From NCBI GenBank assembly GCA_024636635.1, contig JAGXGV010000066.1, positions 1 through 44,643 on the forward strand: DNA of 44,643 bases, given 5' to 3'. Of this stretch, positions 17,605 to 27,601 are shown piece after piece. The first letter of the stretch is position 1, and each line of letters opens with the position of its first letter. A program made the translations under genes and the position numbers. This DNA comes from Puniceibacterium sp. (GTDB lineage Bacteria; Pseudomonadota; Alphaproteobacteria; Rhodobacterales; Rhodobacteraceae). Below the pieces are notes generated by a model. That model worked only from the letters and a program-made list of their open reading frames with translations. It ran no database searches and was not told the origin of the DNA.

Positions 17605-17784
17605 TCAGACCTTGCCTTCGAAATCGCGATGCACATATTTCGCGTCGCAATAGCCGCACTCGACGAAACCCGTCTCTTCGGGAATCTGCAACCAGACGCG
17701 TGGATGGCCCAGCGCAGCCTCACCGCCATCACAGGCAATACGGTATTTGTCCACGACCTTGGTTTCCGGCGCTTGCGTCGTCAT
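17605..17784 (-). CDS. Small zinc-finger protein (zf-CHCC / NDUFS6-like)
   Basis: A 59-residue protein with a CHCC zinc site: Cys in RIACDGG, His in LGHPRVWL, and the pair in [11 protein letters not shown]. This family is widespread in alphaproteobacteria and is related to the zinc-binding part of the complex I subunit NDUFS6. Its bacterial function is not settled. I chose the ATG at 17784 because AAGGGA then lies 9 bases upstream; the in-frame ATG at 17793 would abut that ribosome binding site. It is co-oriented with polA. Confidence 0.85.
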   Translation of the reverse strand: MTTQAPETKVVDKYRIACDGGEAALGHPRVWLQIPEETGFVECGYCDAKYVHRDFEGKV

Positions 17785-17859
17785 CGGGCACATTCCCTTC
17801 TGGCTGCCTTTGCACTACTTGCGTTATGAGCGAAGGACAGCACAGGGGCAAGACACCGC

Positions 17860-18798
<939 letters not shown>

Positions 18799-18916
18799 AA
18801 CCTGACCGCCAGCGCGAACCTCCGTTAGGTGCCTCAGGGTCGGGCCAGGCGCGGAGGTTCCTGCCAAAGGCAGGGACCGACATAAACGGTGCGCGCCGCA
18901 GGCGCGCCCCGCCGGA

Positions 18917-19285
18917 TCACGCCTGCTGAAGCATCCGCCCCAGGGGCCGCCCGGCAAGAATATGCACATGCAGGTGCGGCACCTCCTGCACCCCCGCCTC
19001 TCCGGCGTTGGCGATCATGCGGAAGCCGCCCGCCGCCACATCCTCCATCTCGCACACCTTGCCGATAGCGCGGGTGTAATCCACAATTTCCGCCTCCGAC
19101 GCCGTCTGCGCGAAATGGTCGTAGCAGACATAGGGGCCCTTCGGGATCACCAGCACATGCACCGGCGCCTGCGGATAAAGATCGCGGAACGCCAGTGCGT
19201 GCCCGGTCTCGAGTACGGTGTCATTGGGGATCTCGCCCCGCAGGATCTTCGCAAAGATGTTCTGGTCGTCGTAGGCATAGCCCAT
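18917..19285 (-). CDS. HIT family nucleotide-binding hydrolase (HINT type)
   Basis: A 122-residue histidine-triad protein. The triad HLHVHI gives His104, His106 and His108, the last being the nucleophile region for nucleoside phosphoramidates. The N-terminus IFAKILRGEIPNDTV is typical. Such proteins hydrolyse AMP-lysine or related phosphoramidates; the physiological substrate is not certain. It ends facing the ABC gene and starts 11 bases after the stop of the GT14 gene on the same strand, so it may be co-transcribed with it. Confidence 0.92.
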   Translation of the reverse strand: MGYAYDDQNIFAKILRGEIPNDTVLETGHALAFRDLYPQAPVHVLVIPKGPYVCYDHFAQTASEAEIVDYTRAIGKVCEMEDVAAGGFRMIANAGEAGVQEVPHLHVHILAGRPLGRMLQQA

Positions 19286-19296
19286 GGGTTGCGTCC

Positions 19297-20874
19297 TCAG
19301 TCTGCATACAGGTATTCGGATTCGGCAATCTCGCGTGCCTTTTCGCCGGAAATCGTCAGGAAAGAGGCGATCACCTGGGCATTCACCTCTGCCGGATCGA
19401 TTTCGCGCATCCTTGCATGGTTGTCAAATTCACCGTCCCGGATGCGGTCGGATTCGTGCATCATGTCGTTACGGATCGTGGGCAGCAGGCGTTCCAGCGT
19501 CTCGCGCGGTGTGCGCTCTCCGGCAAGGCCCACCCGCATGGCATGACCGGTCAGATAGACATCGCTGTACTGACATTCCACCTCAAGCACCCGCGTCACC
19601 GCCCGGTCGCGGCAAAAATCCTCGATCAGGTCCAGATTGGCCGGATCCAGACAGATGATCAGCCGGTCGGTGTCGTAATAGTCATACAGCATGCGCATCA
19701 GCGCGCGCCGGTGCCGGTGCCGCTTGTTCAGCGTCGACTGGACGCCGCCCAGATCGGGCAGCACGCTGCCTTCCTCGTTGAACAGGTACCCGATGGCCGG
19801 AACGTTGGTCACTTGCCGGATACGGTCCAGCAGGCGCTTGGCCACGTGCCACTTCTTGCAGACCACGATCAACAACTCGCGTTCCCGCCCCAGCAAACTT
19901 TCGGTTTCCCAGAACCGGGGGGCGAACCGCTGGCCGATGCGTCCCTTGCCGGTCAGAAAGGTGAACAGCGACCGCCCCTCGTTGGACACCTCAAATCGCT
20001 GGCCCTCGGCGGAATACAGCACGCCAAGTCGGCGCTTCAACTCCTTGGCCTCGGGGCTGATCTTGCGCGCAAACAGGAAATCCTGCGCCAGCAGCAGATC
20101 ATAATGGTCGTTGTAGAACGACACCGGCATGCCGTAATCGGTGAACATCAGAAACGTCAGCGTGCGGCTGTCGATCTCGTTCTCAGGGACAAGGTGACGC
20201 ACAAGCGTTTGAAAGAACGTCTCGTCCGGTATCCAGGTGGTGCGGAAGAACCGCATCACGTCCCGCCTCCGGCGCGCAAACTCCAGGATCGATTCGACTG
20301 TTCGGCGCCGCAGGCACCACCACTGGCTGCCGATCATGATTTCAAGGTCCTGGGGAATCGCCCGTGTCAGCCCCAAGCTTTTCTGCGCCCCGTACATGGC
20401 ATAAAACAGGCTCTTCTGCGTGCGCTCGTTGAACCAGTGGCGATAGATCAGCCGCTCTTTCTTCCAGCCGGTCTTGATCCAGTCGCTGGCAAAATAGTCG
20501 AAACTCTCGATGTAATCGACTTCGCGTCCGTCAAGGAAGTCATGCGCATATTCCGCCGACTTGATCGCCATGCAGTCCCCGGACAGCATGTAGAAATGCG
20601 TCGCGCGCGGAAAAGCATCCATCGCCGCTTCGATCGCGTGCAGCGTCGCCTCCACCAGCGACCACTCGCCCCAGCCGCAGCGGATGCGGCGTCTGGCAAA
20701 GGTCACGTTCGGATTGTCGGCCAGCGCCTTGCGGATCTTGGCATAGGGTGCGTCGCCGGCGCGGGCATCGAAATGGATGGCCGTGTAATCGCCGACAGCG
20801 GTCAGGCTCTGCGCCTGCTTGACGATGGCGTCAGGATCCTTGTGGCACAGCAGGATATAGGCAATCTTTGCCAT
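19297..20874 (-). CDS. GT14 (core-2/I-branching type) glycosyltransferase with DUF5928-like region
   Basis: A paralogue of the gene at 330-2030. The N-terminal GT14 part begins KIAYILLCHKDP and contains YMLSGDCMAIKS, IGSQWWCLRRRT, WIPDETFFQTLVRH and FYNDHYDLLL. The remaining C-terminal portion (~300-525) differs from the paralogue's and resembles DUF5928 as I remember it; its function is unknown. GT14 enzymes use UDP-GlcNAc or UDP-xylose. No signal peptide is seen. It is divergent from the sulfotransferase at 21002 and ends 11 bases before the HIT gene start. Confidence 0.83.
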   Translation of the reverse strand: MAKIAYILLCHKDPDAIVKQAQSLTAVGDYTAIHFDARAGDAPYAKIRKALADNPNVTFARRRIRCGWGEWSLVEATLHAIEAAMDAFPRATHFYMLSGDCMAIKSAEYAHDFLDGREVDYIESFDYFASDWIKTGWKKERLIYRHWFNERTQKSLFYAMYGAQKSLGLTRAIPQDLEIMIGSQWWCLRRRTVESILEFARRRRDVMRFFRTTWIPDETFFQTLVRHLVPENEIDSRTLTFLMFTDYGMPVSFYNDHYDLLLAQDFLFARKISPEAKELKRRLGVLYSAEGQRFEVSNEGRSLFTFLTGKGRIGQRFAPRFWETESLLGRERELLIVVCKKWHVAKRLLDRIRQVTNVPAIGYLFNEEGSVLPDLGGVQSTLNKRHRHRRALMRMLYDYYDTDRLIICLDPANLDLIEDFCRDRAVTRVLEVECQYSDVYLTGHAMRVGLAGERTPRETLERLLPTIRNDMMHESDRIRDGEFDNHARMREIDPAEVNAQVIASFLTISGEKAREIAESEYLYAD

Positions 20875-21001
20875 TCTTGAAACGTTCTGCCCTGTTCATG
20901 CCCAATTGATCATGTTGATAAAGCTGAACGGACGTTGAAGAAACAAGCTTTCTTTGCTTTTTTGCGCCAGACAGGCGCCGGAAGGCAGACACGGCGATCA
21001 G

Positions 21002-21835
21002 ATGAGGGCAGCAGGCATGGGTTTTCCCGGCACATGGATGACCGAAAGTGAAAGCATGGTGTACCGGGTTGTGCCGAAATGCGCCTGCTCGACCATCGGC
21101 CAGATCATGTACTATTCCGACCACGGCCGGTTCTACGATGGTGACATCCACGATGCCGAACGGGGCCTGCACAAATGGGCGCGCGAGGACAGCCAGAAGC
21201 TGATCAACGCCAACGTCAAGACCCGCAATTCCTACGCCTTCACCTGCGTGCGCAATCCCTATACCCGCGTTCTGTCGTCGTTCTTCGACAAGATCTGCGG
21301 CATCCAGCGCAACGGCAAACGCTATCGCGGCAACCTCGTCCCCCTGCTGATCCAGAAATACGGGATCGAGGTGGGCGGCGATGACGGCCAGCAGGAGTTT
21401 GACCAGATCCGGTCCTTCCGCCGCTTCCTGCTGTTCGTGCGCGATACGATCCGCTGGCGTCGCCCGATGGAGCCGGACATTCACTGGTCCGCCATGTCCG
21501 GCCACGTCAGCACCTTCATCGTCAACGGCGGACGCTACGACCGGATCTTCTGGACCGAGTCATTCAGCGACGGCATGCAGGATGTGCTGAATGTGGTGGA
21601 CACGCCGCACAGTGTCGATCTTGCCACCATGCCCCGCTTCAACGAATCAGAAGGCCACGGCCCCAAACGCCTGCACCCGGTCGAGGATTATTTCGACGAT
21701 CTCTCGATGCACCTCGTGTACGAGATCTACAAACGCGACTTTGAACTGTTCAGGTACGATTTCGCCAATCCCGGCAACAAGATGCCGGTGGAAGAGATCG
21801 ACCTCGACGAGGTGCATGCCAAACTGGGCGACTAA
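21002..21835 (+). CDS. Sulfotransferase family 2 protein
   Basis: A 277-residue carbohydrate sulfotransferase-like protein (family with heparan/chondroitin sulfotransferases). The PAPS 5'-phosphosulfate loop is YRVVPKCACSTIGQIM and the 3'-phosphate motif is CVRNPYTRVLSSFFDKI. The C-terminus EIYKRDFELFRYDF is the usual end of this family. The start is uncertain: ATG 21002 is used here, ATG 21017 has a GAGG about 9 bases upstream, and TTG 20954 is less likely. It is divergent from the GT14 gene, and the pair mirrors the GT14-sulfotransferase pair at the window start. Confidence 0.87.
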   Translation: MRAAGMGFPGTWMTESESMVYRVVPKCACSTIGQIMYYSDHGRFYDGDIHDAERGLHKWAREDSQKLINANVKTRNSYAFTCVRNPYTRVLSSFFDKICGIQRNGKRYRGNLVPLLIQKYGIEVGGDDGQQEFDQIRSFRRFLLFVRDTIRWRRPMEPDIHWSAMSGHVSTFIVNGGRYDRIFWTESFSDGMQDVLNVVDTPHSVDLATMPRFNESEGHGPKRLHPVEDYFDDLSMHLVYEIYKRDFELFRYDFANPGNKMPVEEIDLDEVHAKLGD

Positions 21836-21947
21836 GACAGCAGCGCGGAAAGCGTGGATCGACACCTGCCGGGACCATGGCTGCCTTGGATCAGACAATC
21901 GTCCGCCGCAGTGACGGTGCCCACCCAGGCACAGGACGCTGCACAGA

Positions 21948-22175
21948 TCACGCCTTGCGCGTCACCGCTCCGACCAGGCGCCGCGCGACCGGTGCCACCA
22001 CCAGCACTGCGGGAAAGGCCACGCCCCAGGCCGGCAGCCAGGCAGTGAACCAGTACCAGGCAAAACCTTCGATCGGCCCCAGTGCGCGCAGGGTCGCGAC
22101 GCCAGACACCAGGAACGACATCATGCCGGACAGCAGGAAGCCGAACAGGACAGGGGCAAGGCGAGCGGGAATCAT
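21948..22175 (-). CDS. DUF2798 family small membrane protein
   Basis: A 75-residue protein with two predicted membrane helices (PVLFGFLLSGMMSFLVSGVA and a second near WLPAWGVAFPAVLVVAPVA). The R-x-P...F-x-x-L-x-S-x-x-M-S pattern with a basic end (RRLV) fits DUF2798, a family without known function. The ATG at 22175 was chosen because the longer open frame upstream would not fit the family length. The neighbours give no clear functional clue. Confidence 0.75.
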   Translation of the reverse strand: MIPARLAPVLFGFLLSGMMSFLVSGVATLRALGPIEGFAWYWFTAWLPAWGVAFPAVLVVAPVARRLVGAVTRKA

Positions 22176-22281
22176 GGTGACACTCCGGTATTCGAGGCGC
22201 CGCACCCTTCGCGCAAAATCCGCGCTCCGTCCAGCGCCTGCCACCCCCGGTCCAGAAGCGACAAGTTTGCCGCCAGCCGGA

Positions 22282-22884
22282 TCACTCAGGCAGGTCTTCC
22301 GATGGCACCATCGCAAAGAACGCGCCACCGGACCACAGACCGAACCAGGAGTCGCCCGACACCTCGTGATGCACGCCCAGTTCGACCAGCCGGTAAAAGC
22401 TCTTGCGGTCGATCAGCGCCTCAAGACCCGAACGGATCATCACATAGGGCGACGGCTCTGCGGTCTGCGCATCGCGCACCACCCGGATCGGGTGGTCAGG
22501 CCCCGCCTGCGCGGTATCACCAACATTTGTCTGAAAACTGAGCACCTGTTCGCGCCCCGTCCCCTCGACGGTGAAATCGACCGCGACAAAGGGCGCGTCA
22601 TCCACCGTGATCCCGACCTTCTCGACCGGGGTCACAAGGTAGAACCTGCCGTCCTCTACCTTGAGGATCGTTGAAAACAAACGCACAAGCGCCGGACGGC
22701 CAATCGGCGTGCCTTGATAGAACCAGGTGCCGTCCCGCGCAATACGCATGTCCAGATCGCCGCAGAACGCCGGGTTCCATTTTTCGACAGGCGGCAGACC
22801 CCGCCCTTTGGCCGCTCTGACAGAGGCGGCGATGCCTTCGGCCGACGGTGTCACGATATTTTGTGTGCTCATTGGTTTTGCCAT
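22282..22884 (-). CDS. DUF1285 domain protein, divergent from the MoxR operon
   Basis: A 200-residue cytoplasmic protein of unknown function. The family features are CGDLDMRIARDGTWFYQGTPIGRPALVRLFSTIL near residues 40-75 and FYLVTPVEKVGI after it. I recall DUF1285 as commonly adjacent to moxR in Rhodobacteraceae and other alphaproteobacteria; this is memory, not a search result. Here only 57 bases separate the two start codons, so one short region likely controls both directions. No signal peptide or membrane segment is seen. Confidence 0.85.
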   Translation of the reverse strand: MAKPMSTQNIVTPSAEGIAASVRAAKGRGLPPVEKWNPAFCGDLDMRIARDGTWFYQGTPIGRPALVRLFSTILKVEDGRFYLVTPVEKVGITVDDAPFVAVDFTVEGTGREQVLSFQTNVGDTAQAGPDHPIRVVRDAQTAEPSPYVMIRSGLEALIDRKSFYRLVELGVHHEVSGDSWFGLWSGGAFFAMVPSEDLPE

Positions 22885-22941
22885 TTCCTAGTCGCGCGAT
22901 ACACTCATACAAGCCGAGTTAGACTGTCAGGGAGCATTGTC

Positions 22942-23949
22942 ATGACCGACGCCGAAGATCTGGTCGCCGAAATCGAGGCGCTGGAAGAGAAACTGGCCGA
23001 GGCCAGGAACGCGATCACCAAGCGTTTCATCGGTCAGGAGCGTGTTGTCGAACTCACCCTGTCCGCCATGCTCTGCGGCGGCCATGCCATTTTGATCGGT
23101 CTGCCCGGTCTGGGCAAGACCCGACTGGTGGAAACTCTCAGCACTGTGATGGGGCTGAATGGCAACCGGGTGCAGTTCACCCCCGACCTCATGCCGGCCG
23201 ACATCCTCGGTTCCGAAGTGCTGGAAACCGGCGTCGACGGCAGCCGCGCGTTCAAGTTCATCCCCGGTCCGATCTTCTGCCAACTTCTGATGGCGGACGA
23301 AATCAACCGCGCCAGCCCGCGCACCCAGTCCGCGCTGCTTCAGGCGATGCAGGAAAAGGTGGTGACCGCCGCCGGCGAAAACCGCCCGCTCGGTGCGCCG
23401 TTCCACGTTCTGGCCACCCAGAACCCGATCGAACAGGAAGGCACCTACCCCCTTCCGGAAGCACAGCTTGACCGGTTCCTTGTACAGATCGACGTGGCCT
23501 ATCCGGATCGTGCGACCGAACGCGACATCCTGCTTGCCACCACCGGCGTGACCGAAGAAGAGGCGCATCAGGTGTTCGACGCCACTACCCTTGTCGCCGC
23601 CCAGCGCCTGCTGCGCCGGATGCCGGTGGGCGATGCGGTGGTCGAGATGATCCTTGATCTGGTCCGTGCCTTCCGTCCCTCCGACCCCTCGGCGGGTGAG
23701 CGTGTGCGCGACACCGTTTCGTGGGGCCCCGGCCCGCGCGCGGCTCAGGCCCTGATGATGACCGTCCGCGCCCGTGCCCTGTTGCAGGGTCGTCTTGCCC
23801 CGTCCCCCGAGGATGTTCTGAACATGGCGCGGCCTGTTCTGACACACCGCATGGCGCTGACATTCTCGGCACGGGCACGGGGCGAAGACCTTGGCGCACT
23901 GATCGACGACGTCGCGGGCGGCATGATGCGGTCCGAGGCGGCGGCGTGA
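22942..23949 (+). CDS. MoxR family AAA+ ATPase
   Basis: A 335-residue AAA+ ATPase of the MoxR group, which act as chaperones or activators for proteins with von Willebrand A domains. Walker A is GLPGLGKT (53-60), Walker B MADEIN (Asp near 119), and sensor 1 ATQNPIEQEGTYPLPEAQLDRF (shown in two overlapping pieces: ATQNPIEQEG and LPEAQLDRF). Arg fingers and the C-terminal lid region follow (GPGPRAAQALM). The ATG at 22942 has GGGAG about 8 bases before; the long upstream frame is antisense to DUF1285. Its stop overlaps the GTG of DUF58 (GTGA). Confidence 0.95.
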   Translation: MTDAEDLVAEIEALEEKLAEARNAITKRFIGQERVVELTLSAMLCGGHAILIGLPGLGKTRLVETLSTVMGLNGNRVQFTPDLMPADILGSEVLETGVDGSRAFKFIPGPIFCQLLMADEINRASPRTQSALLQAMQEKVVTAAGENRPLGAPFHVLATQNPIEQEGTYPLPEAQLDRFLVQIDVAYPDRATERDILLATTGVTEEEAHQVFDATTLVAAQRLLRRMPVGDAVVEMILDLVRAFRPSDPSAGERVRDTVSWGPGPRAAQALMMTVRARALLQGRLAPSPEDVLNMARPVLTHRMALTFSARARGEDLGALIDDVAGGMMRSEAAA

Positions 23950-24821
23950 AGCCAGCCCTCGCCCTACGCCAGCAATCCGAGGAAGAAGCCGCCCGCCTGC
24001 CCGCCCTTCTGGCGCGGGCTGAAAAGCTGGCAGGCACCGTCCTGCTGGGCGAACACGGGCGGCGGCGTGCGGGTTTGGGCGACGATTTCTGGCAATACCG
24101 TCCCTTGCAAGAAGGCGATTCGCTCCGCAGCATCGACTGGCGCCGCTCGGCGCGCAGCGACGGGCAGTATATCCGAGAACGGGAATGGCAGATCGCGCAA
24201 AGCGTGATTCTCTGGCTGGATCAGGGCGCCTCCATGCGTTTCACCTCGAAGAAGGATCTGCCGACCAAAGCCGACCGTGCCCGCCTTCTGACGCTCGCCG
24301 CCTCAATCCTGCTGGTGCGGGGTGGCGAACGTGTCGGCCTCACCGGCTGGACCCTGCCACCGCGGCGCGGCAGCGAACAGATCCTGCGCCTGGCCGAGGC
24401 GTTCACCAAAGACAACCCCGACGATTACGCCGCCCCCGAGGCGCGCGGCATGCTGCCCCACGCCCGTGCCATGTTCGTCTCGGATTTCCTGGCCGATCTC
24501 GGCCCGGTCGAGGCGGCGCTGACCAAAGCCGCCGACCGTGGCGTGCGCGGCGTGTTGCTCCAGGTGCTTGACCCCACCGAAGAAGCGTTCCCCTTCCAGG
24601 GTCGAACCATCTTTGAAAGCGTCGGCAGGTCGATGGCGCATGAAACGCTCAAGGCCGGGGATCTGCGGTCGCGCTACCTTGACCGGCTGGCGGAACGCAA
24701 AGCGAAACTTGAACATCTTTGCCGGGTCACCGGCTGGCAATACAGCTGCCATCACACCAACACATCCGCGCAATCTGCCCTGCTCTGGGTCTATCGCGCG
24801 ATGGACGGAGGTCACGGATGA
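23946..24821 (+). CDS. DUF58 domain protein (partner of MoxR)
   Basis: A 291-residue protein starting at GTG 23946, which overlaps the moxR stop. The DUF58 core is visible as GDDFWQYRPLQEGDSLRSIDW followed by RRSARSDGQYIRERE. The later part has a VWA-like arrangement (SVILWLDQGASMRF), but the metal-binding DxSxS is reduced to DQGAS. Such proteins are the usual second gene after moxR; in other bacteria the set is thought to assemble or activate a target complex. No membrane segment is seen, unlike DUF58 proteins with N-terminal helices. It overlaps the next gene by four bases. Confidence 0.92.
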   Translation: MKPALALRQQSEEEAARLPALLARAEKLAGTVLLGEHGRRRAGLGDDFWQYRPLQEGDSLRSIDWRRSARSDGQYIREREWQIAQSVILWLDQGASMRFTSKKDLPTKADRARLLTLAASILLVRGGERVGLTGWTLPPRRGSEQILRLAEAFTKDNPDDYAAPEARGMLPHARAMFVSDFLADLGPVEAALTKAADRGVRGVLLQVLDPTEEAFPFQGRTIFESVGRSMAHETLKAGDLRSRYLDRLAERKAKLEHLCRVTGWQYSCHHTNTSAQSALLWVYRAMDGGHG

Positions 24822-27601
24822 CCCTTTTCGGCGCGCTCGGCTTTTCAGCGCCCTGGCTTCTGCTGGGTCTGCTCGCCCTGCCAATTCTCTGGCTGATCCT
24901 GCGCGCCGTGCCGCCCGCGCCGATCAGGCGGTTCTTTCCGGGCGTGGTCCTGCTGCTTGGCCTCAAGGACGACGAACAGGTCAGCGACCGCACGCCATGG
25001 TGGCTGCTGCTGCTGCGCATGCTCGCGGTCGCGGCTGTCATTCTCGGTCTTGCCGGTCCGGTGCTGAACCCGGAACCCGAAACCGATGCCACCGGCAACG
25101 CGCCCCTGCTTGTCCTGATGGACGCAAGCTGGGCCAGTGCTGCCGACTGGAGCGCCCGGCAAGAGGCAATCGAGGCGCTTCTGACCCGTGCGGCCCGCAA
25201 CGACCGGCCCGTCGCGCTGGTGCGCCTGACCACACCCGAGACGCCGCAGTTCCAGGCTGCCGATGTCTGGCGCAGTCGCCTGCCCGGCGTCCTGCCCGAA
25301 CCTTGGGAACCGCAGGCGGACCAGACCGACCGCCTGTTGTCCCTGCTGCCGGAAACGGGTTTCGACACTTATTGGTTGTCCGACGGGCTGGCCCGCGACA
25401 CCCGCGAGGGCCTGCTCGACACGCTTGAGGACCGCGGCAGCGTCACCGTCTTCGAAAGCCCCCGCAGTCTATATGCCATCGAACCGGCGCAGTTCACTGA
25501 CGGGAATGTGACGCTGGCCCTGCGCCGCCTGCGCCCCGGCCCCGAAACACAGATTTCCGTCGCCGCACAAGGCCTTGACCCCGCAGGCAACCCGGCCACG
25601 CTTGCCCGTCTTCCGGTGACCTTCGATGCGGATGCCGTAGCGGCACAGGCCGAACTGTCCCTGCCTGCCGAACTGCGCGCCCGCGTCACCCGGTTCGAGG
25701 TGGAGGGCCAGCGCAGCGCCGGTGCCGTCACCCTGCCCGACGATTCCCTGCGCCGCCGCGAGGTTGCCCTGATCGCCGGGAACGAGAACCGCGAAGGGCT
25801 CGAACTGCTTTCGCCCCTGCACTACCTGACCCGCGCGCTTGAACCCAACGCCGACCTGCTTGACGGCGCGCTGCTGGACATACTGCCCGCCAACCCCGAC
25901 GTGATCATTTTGGCCGATGTCGCCACCCTCGGCGCCGCCGAGGAGCAGGCGACACTCGACTGGCTTGATCAGGGCGGCATGCTGTTGCGCTTTGCCGGTC
26001 CCCGCCTTGCCGCCAGCGACGTCAGCCGCGATGCCGAAGACCCCTTGATGCCCGTGCGCCTGCGGGCCGGCGGGCGCACCGTCGGCGGCGCGATGAGCTG
26101 GGGAGAGCCGAAATCCCTGGCCCCCTTTCCTGCCGAAAGCCCGTTCTCGGGCCTGCGAATCCCCGCGGATGTGACTGTGACGGCGCAAGTCATGGCCCAG
26201 CCCGATCCCAACCTTGCCGACCGGGTGATCGCCCAGCTTGACGACGGCACGCCGCTTGTCACCCGCAAACGTGTGGGACAGGGGCAAATCGTGCTGTTCC
26301 ACGTCACGGCAAATGCGGAATGGTCCGGACTGCCCCTGTCGGGCCTGTTCGTGCAAATGCTGGAACGCCTCGCGGTCTCGTCCACGCCAGTTCAGCCAGA
26401 AGCAGCTGATCTCGAAGGCACCACCTGGCAGCCGGAAATCGTGCTCGACGCCTTCGGCACGCCTCGCGATGCCGGAACGCTGCCCGGCGTGGCCGGTACG
26501 GCGCTTGTTTCCGGCCCGCTCGGTCCTGACCTGCGTCCCGGCCTATATCAGGGCGACGACCGCAACCTCGCACGCAATGTCGTGACCCCGGACATGGTTA
26601 TGACCGCGGTCATATGGCCTGACCGCGTGCCGGTCGAGGGCCTGAGCCGCCCGGACGAAACCCCGCTGGCCGGCTGGTTGCTGGCGCTTGCGATTGCGGC
26701 GCTCCTTGCGGATGTCATCGCATCGCTCGCACTGTCTGGCCGGTTGCGGGGGGCCCGCCCTGCCACGGCGCTGATCGCGGCGTTGATGCTGGCGCCTCTG
26801 GTTCCGCAAAGCGGGCAGGCCCAGACCGACGCGACGCCGCAGGAAGACGCCTTTGCCCTTGCCGCCACGGCCGAGGTCAGCCTCGCCCATGTGATCACCG
26901 GCGACACCCAACTTGACGACCTGGCCCATGCCGGTCTGCGCGGCCTGTCGGAAACCCTGTTCTACCGCACCTCGGTCGAGCCGTCCGAACCGATGGGTGT
27001 TAACCTTGAAACCGATGAACTTGCGTTTTTTCCGCTGCTCTACTGGCCGGTGACCTCTGACCAGCCCACCCCGTCGGACGACGCCTATGCCAAGCTCAAC
27101 ACCTATCTGCGCTCGGGCGGGATGATCCTGTTCGACACGCGCGACGCCGATGTGGCCAGCTTTGGCGCAAGCAGCCCGAATGGCCGCAAACTCCAGCAAC
27201 TTGCAGCCCCTCTCGATATACCGCCGCTTGAACAGATCCCACAGGACCATGTACTGACCCGCACCTTCTACCTGCTTCAGGATTTTCCGGGCCGCTATGC
27301 CGCCCGCGACGTCTGGGTCGAAGCCGCACCGCCCGATGCCGAATTGATCGAAGGCATGCCGTTCCGCAATCTCAACGACAACGTGACCCCTGTTGTCATC
27401 GGTGGCAACGACTGGGCTGCGGCCTGGGCGATAGATGATCAGGGCAACCCGCTGGTCCCCGTCGGGCGCGGGTTTACCGGTGAACGGCAGCGCGAAATCG
27501 CCTACCGCTTTGGCGTCAATCTGGTCATGCACGTGCTGACCGGAAATTATAAATCCGATCAGGTCCACGTGCCTGCACTTCTTGACAGGCTGGGCCAATG
27601 A
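24818..27601 (+). CDS. BatA-like / DUF4159 large membrane protein with VWA-type motif
   Basis: A 927-residue inner-membrane protein. Residues ~8-28 and ~61-82 are membrane helices of the aerotolerance-type N-terminal domain (LFGALGFSAPWLLLGLLALP). A metal-site motif DxSxS occurs as DASWAS at 102-107, typical of von Willebrand A domains. A middle region (residues ~350-400) has a GATase-like pattern (ILPANPDVIILADV). Two more helices near ~610-655 lead to a periplasmic C-terminal DUF4159 domain (~690-927) with FFPLLYWPVT and LRSGGMILFDTRD. It overlaps DUF58 and the next gene by 4 bases each. Molecular function is unknown. Confidence 0.88.
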   Translation: MTLFGALGFSAPWLLLGLLALPILWLILRAVPPAPIRRFFPGVVLLLGLKDDEQVSDRTPWWLLLLRMLAVAAVILGLAGPVLNPEPETDATGNAPLLVLMDASWASAADWSARQEAIEALLTRAARNDRPVALVRLTTPETPQFQAADVWRSRLPGVLPEPWEPQADQTDRLLSLLPETGFDTYWLSDGLARDTREGLLDTLEDRGSVTVFESPRSLYAIEPAQFTDGNVTLALRRLRPGPETQISVAAQGLDPAGNPATLARLPVTFDADAVAAQAELSLPAELRARVTRFEVEGQRSAGAVTLPDDSLRRREVALIAGNENREGLELLSPLHYLTRALEPNADLLDGALLDILPANPDVIILADVATLGAAEEQATLDWLDQGGMLLRFAGPRLAASDVSRDAEDPLMPVRLRAGGRTVGGAMSWGEPKSLAPFPAESPFSGLRIPADVTVTAQVMAQPDPNLADRVIAQLDDGTPLVTRKRVGQGQIVLFHVTANAEWSGLPLSGLFVQMLERLAVSSTPVQPEAADLEGTTWQPEIVLDAFGTPRDAGTLPGVAGTALVSGPLGPDLRPGLYQGDDRNLARNVVTPDMVMTAVIWPDRVPVEGLSRPDETPLAGWLLALAIAALLADVIASLALSGRLRGARPATALIAALMLAPLVPQSGQAQTDATPQEDAFALAATAEVSLAHVITGDTQLDDLAHAGLRGLSETLFYRTSVEPSEPMGVNLETDELAFFPLLYWPVTSDQPTPSDDAYAKLNTYLRSGGMILFDTRDADVASFGASSPNGRKLQQLAAPLDIPPLEQIPQDHVLTRTFYLLQDFPGRYAARDVWVEAAPPDAELIEGMPFRNLNDNVTPVVIGGNDWAAAWAIDDQGNPLVPVGRGFTGERQREIAYRFGVNLVMHVLTGNYKSDQVHVPALLDRLGQ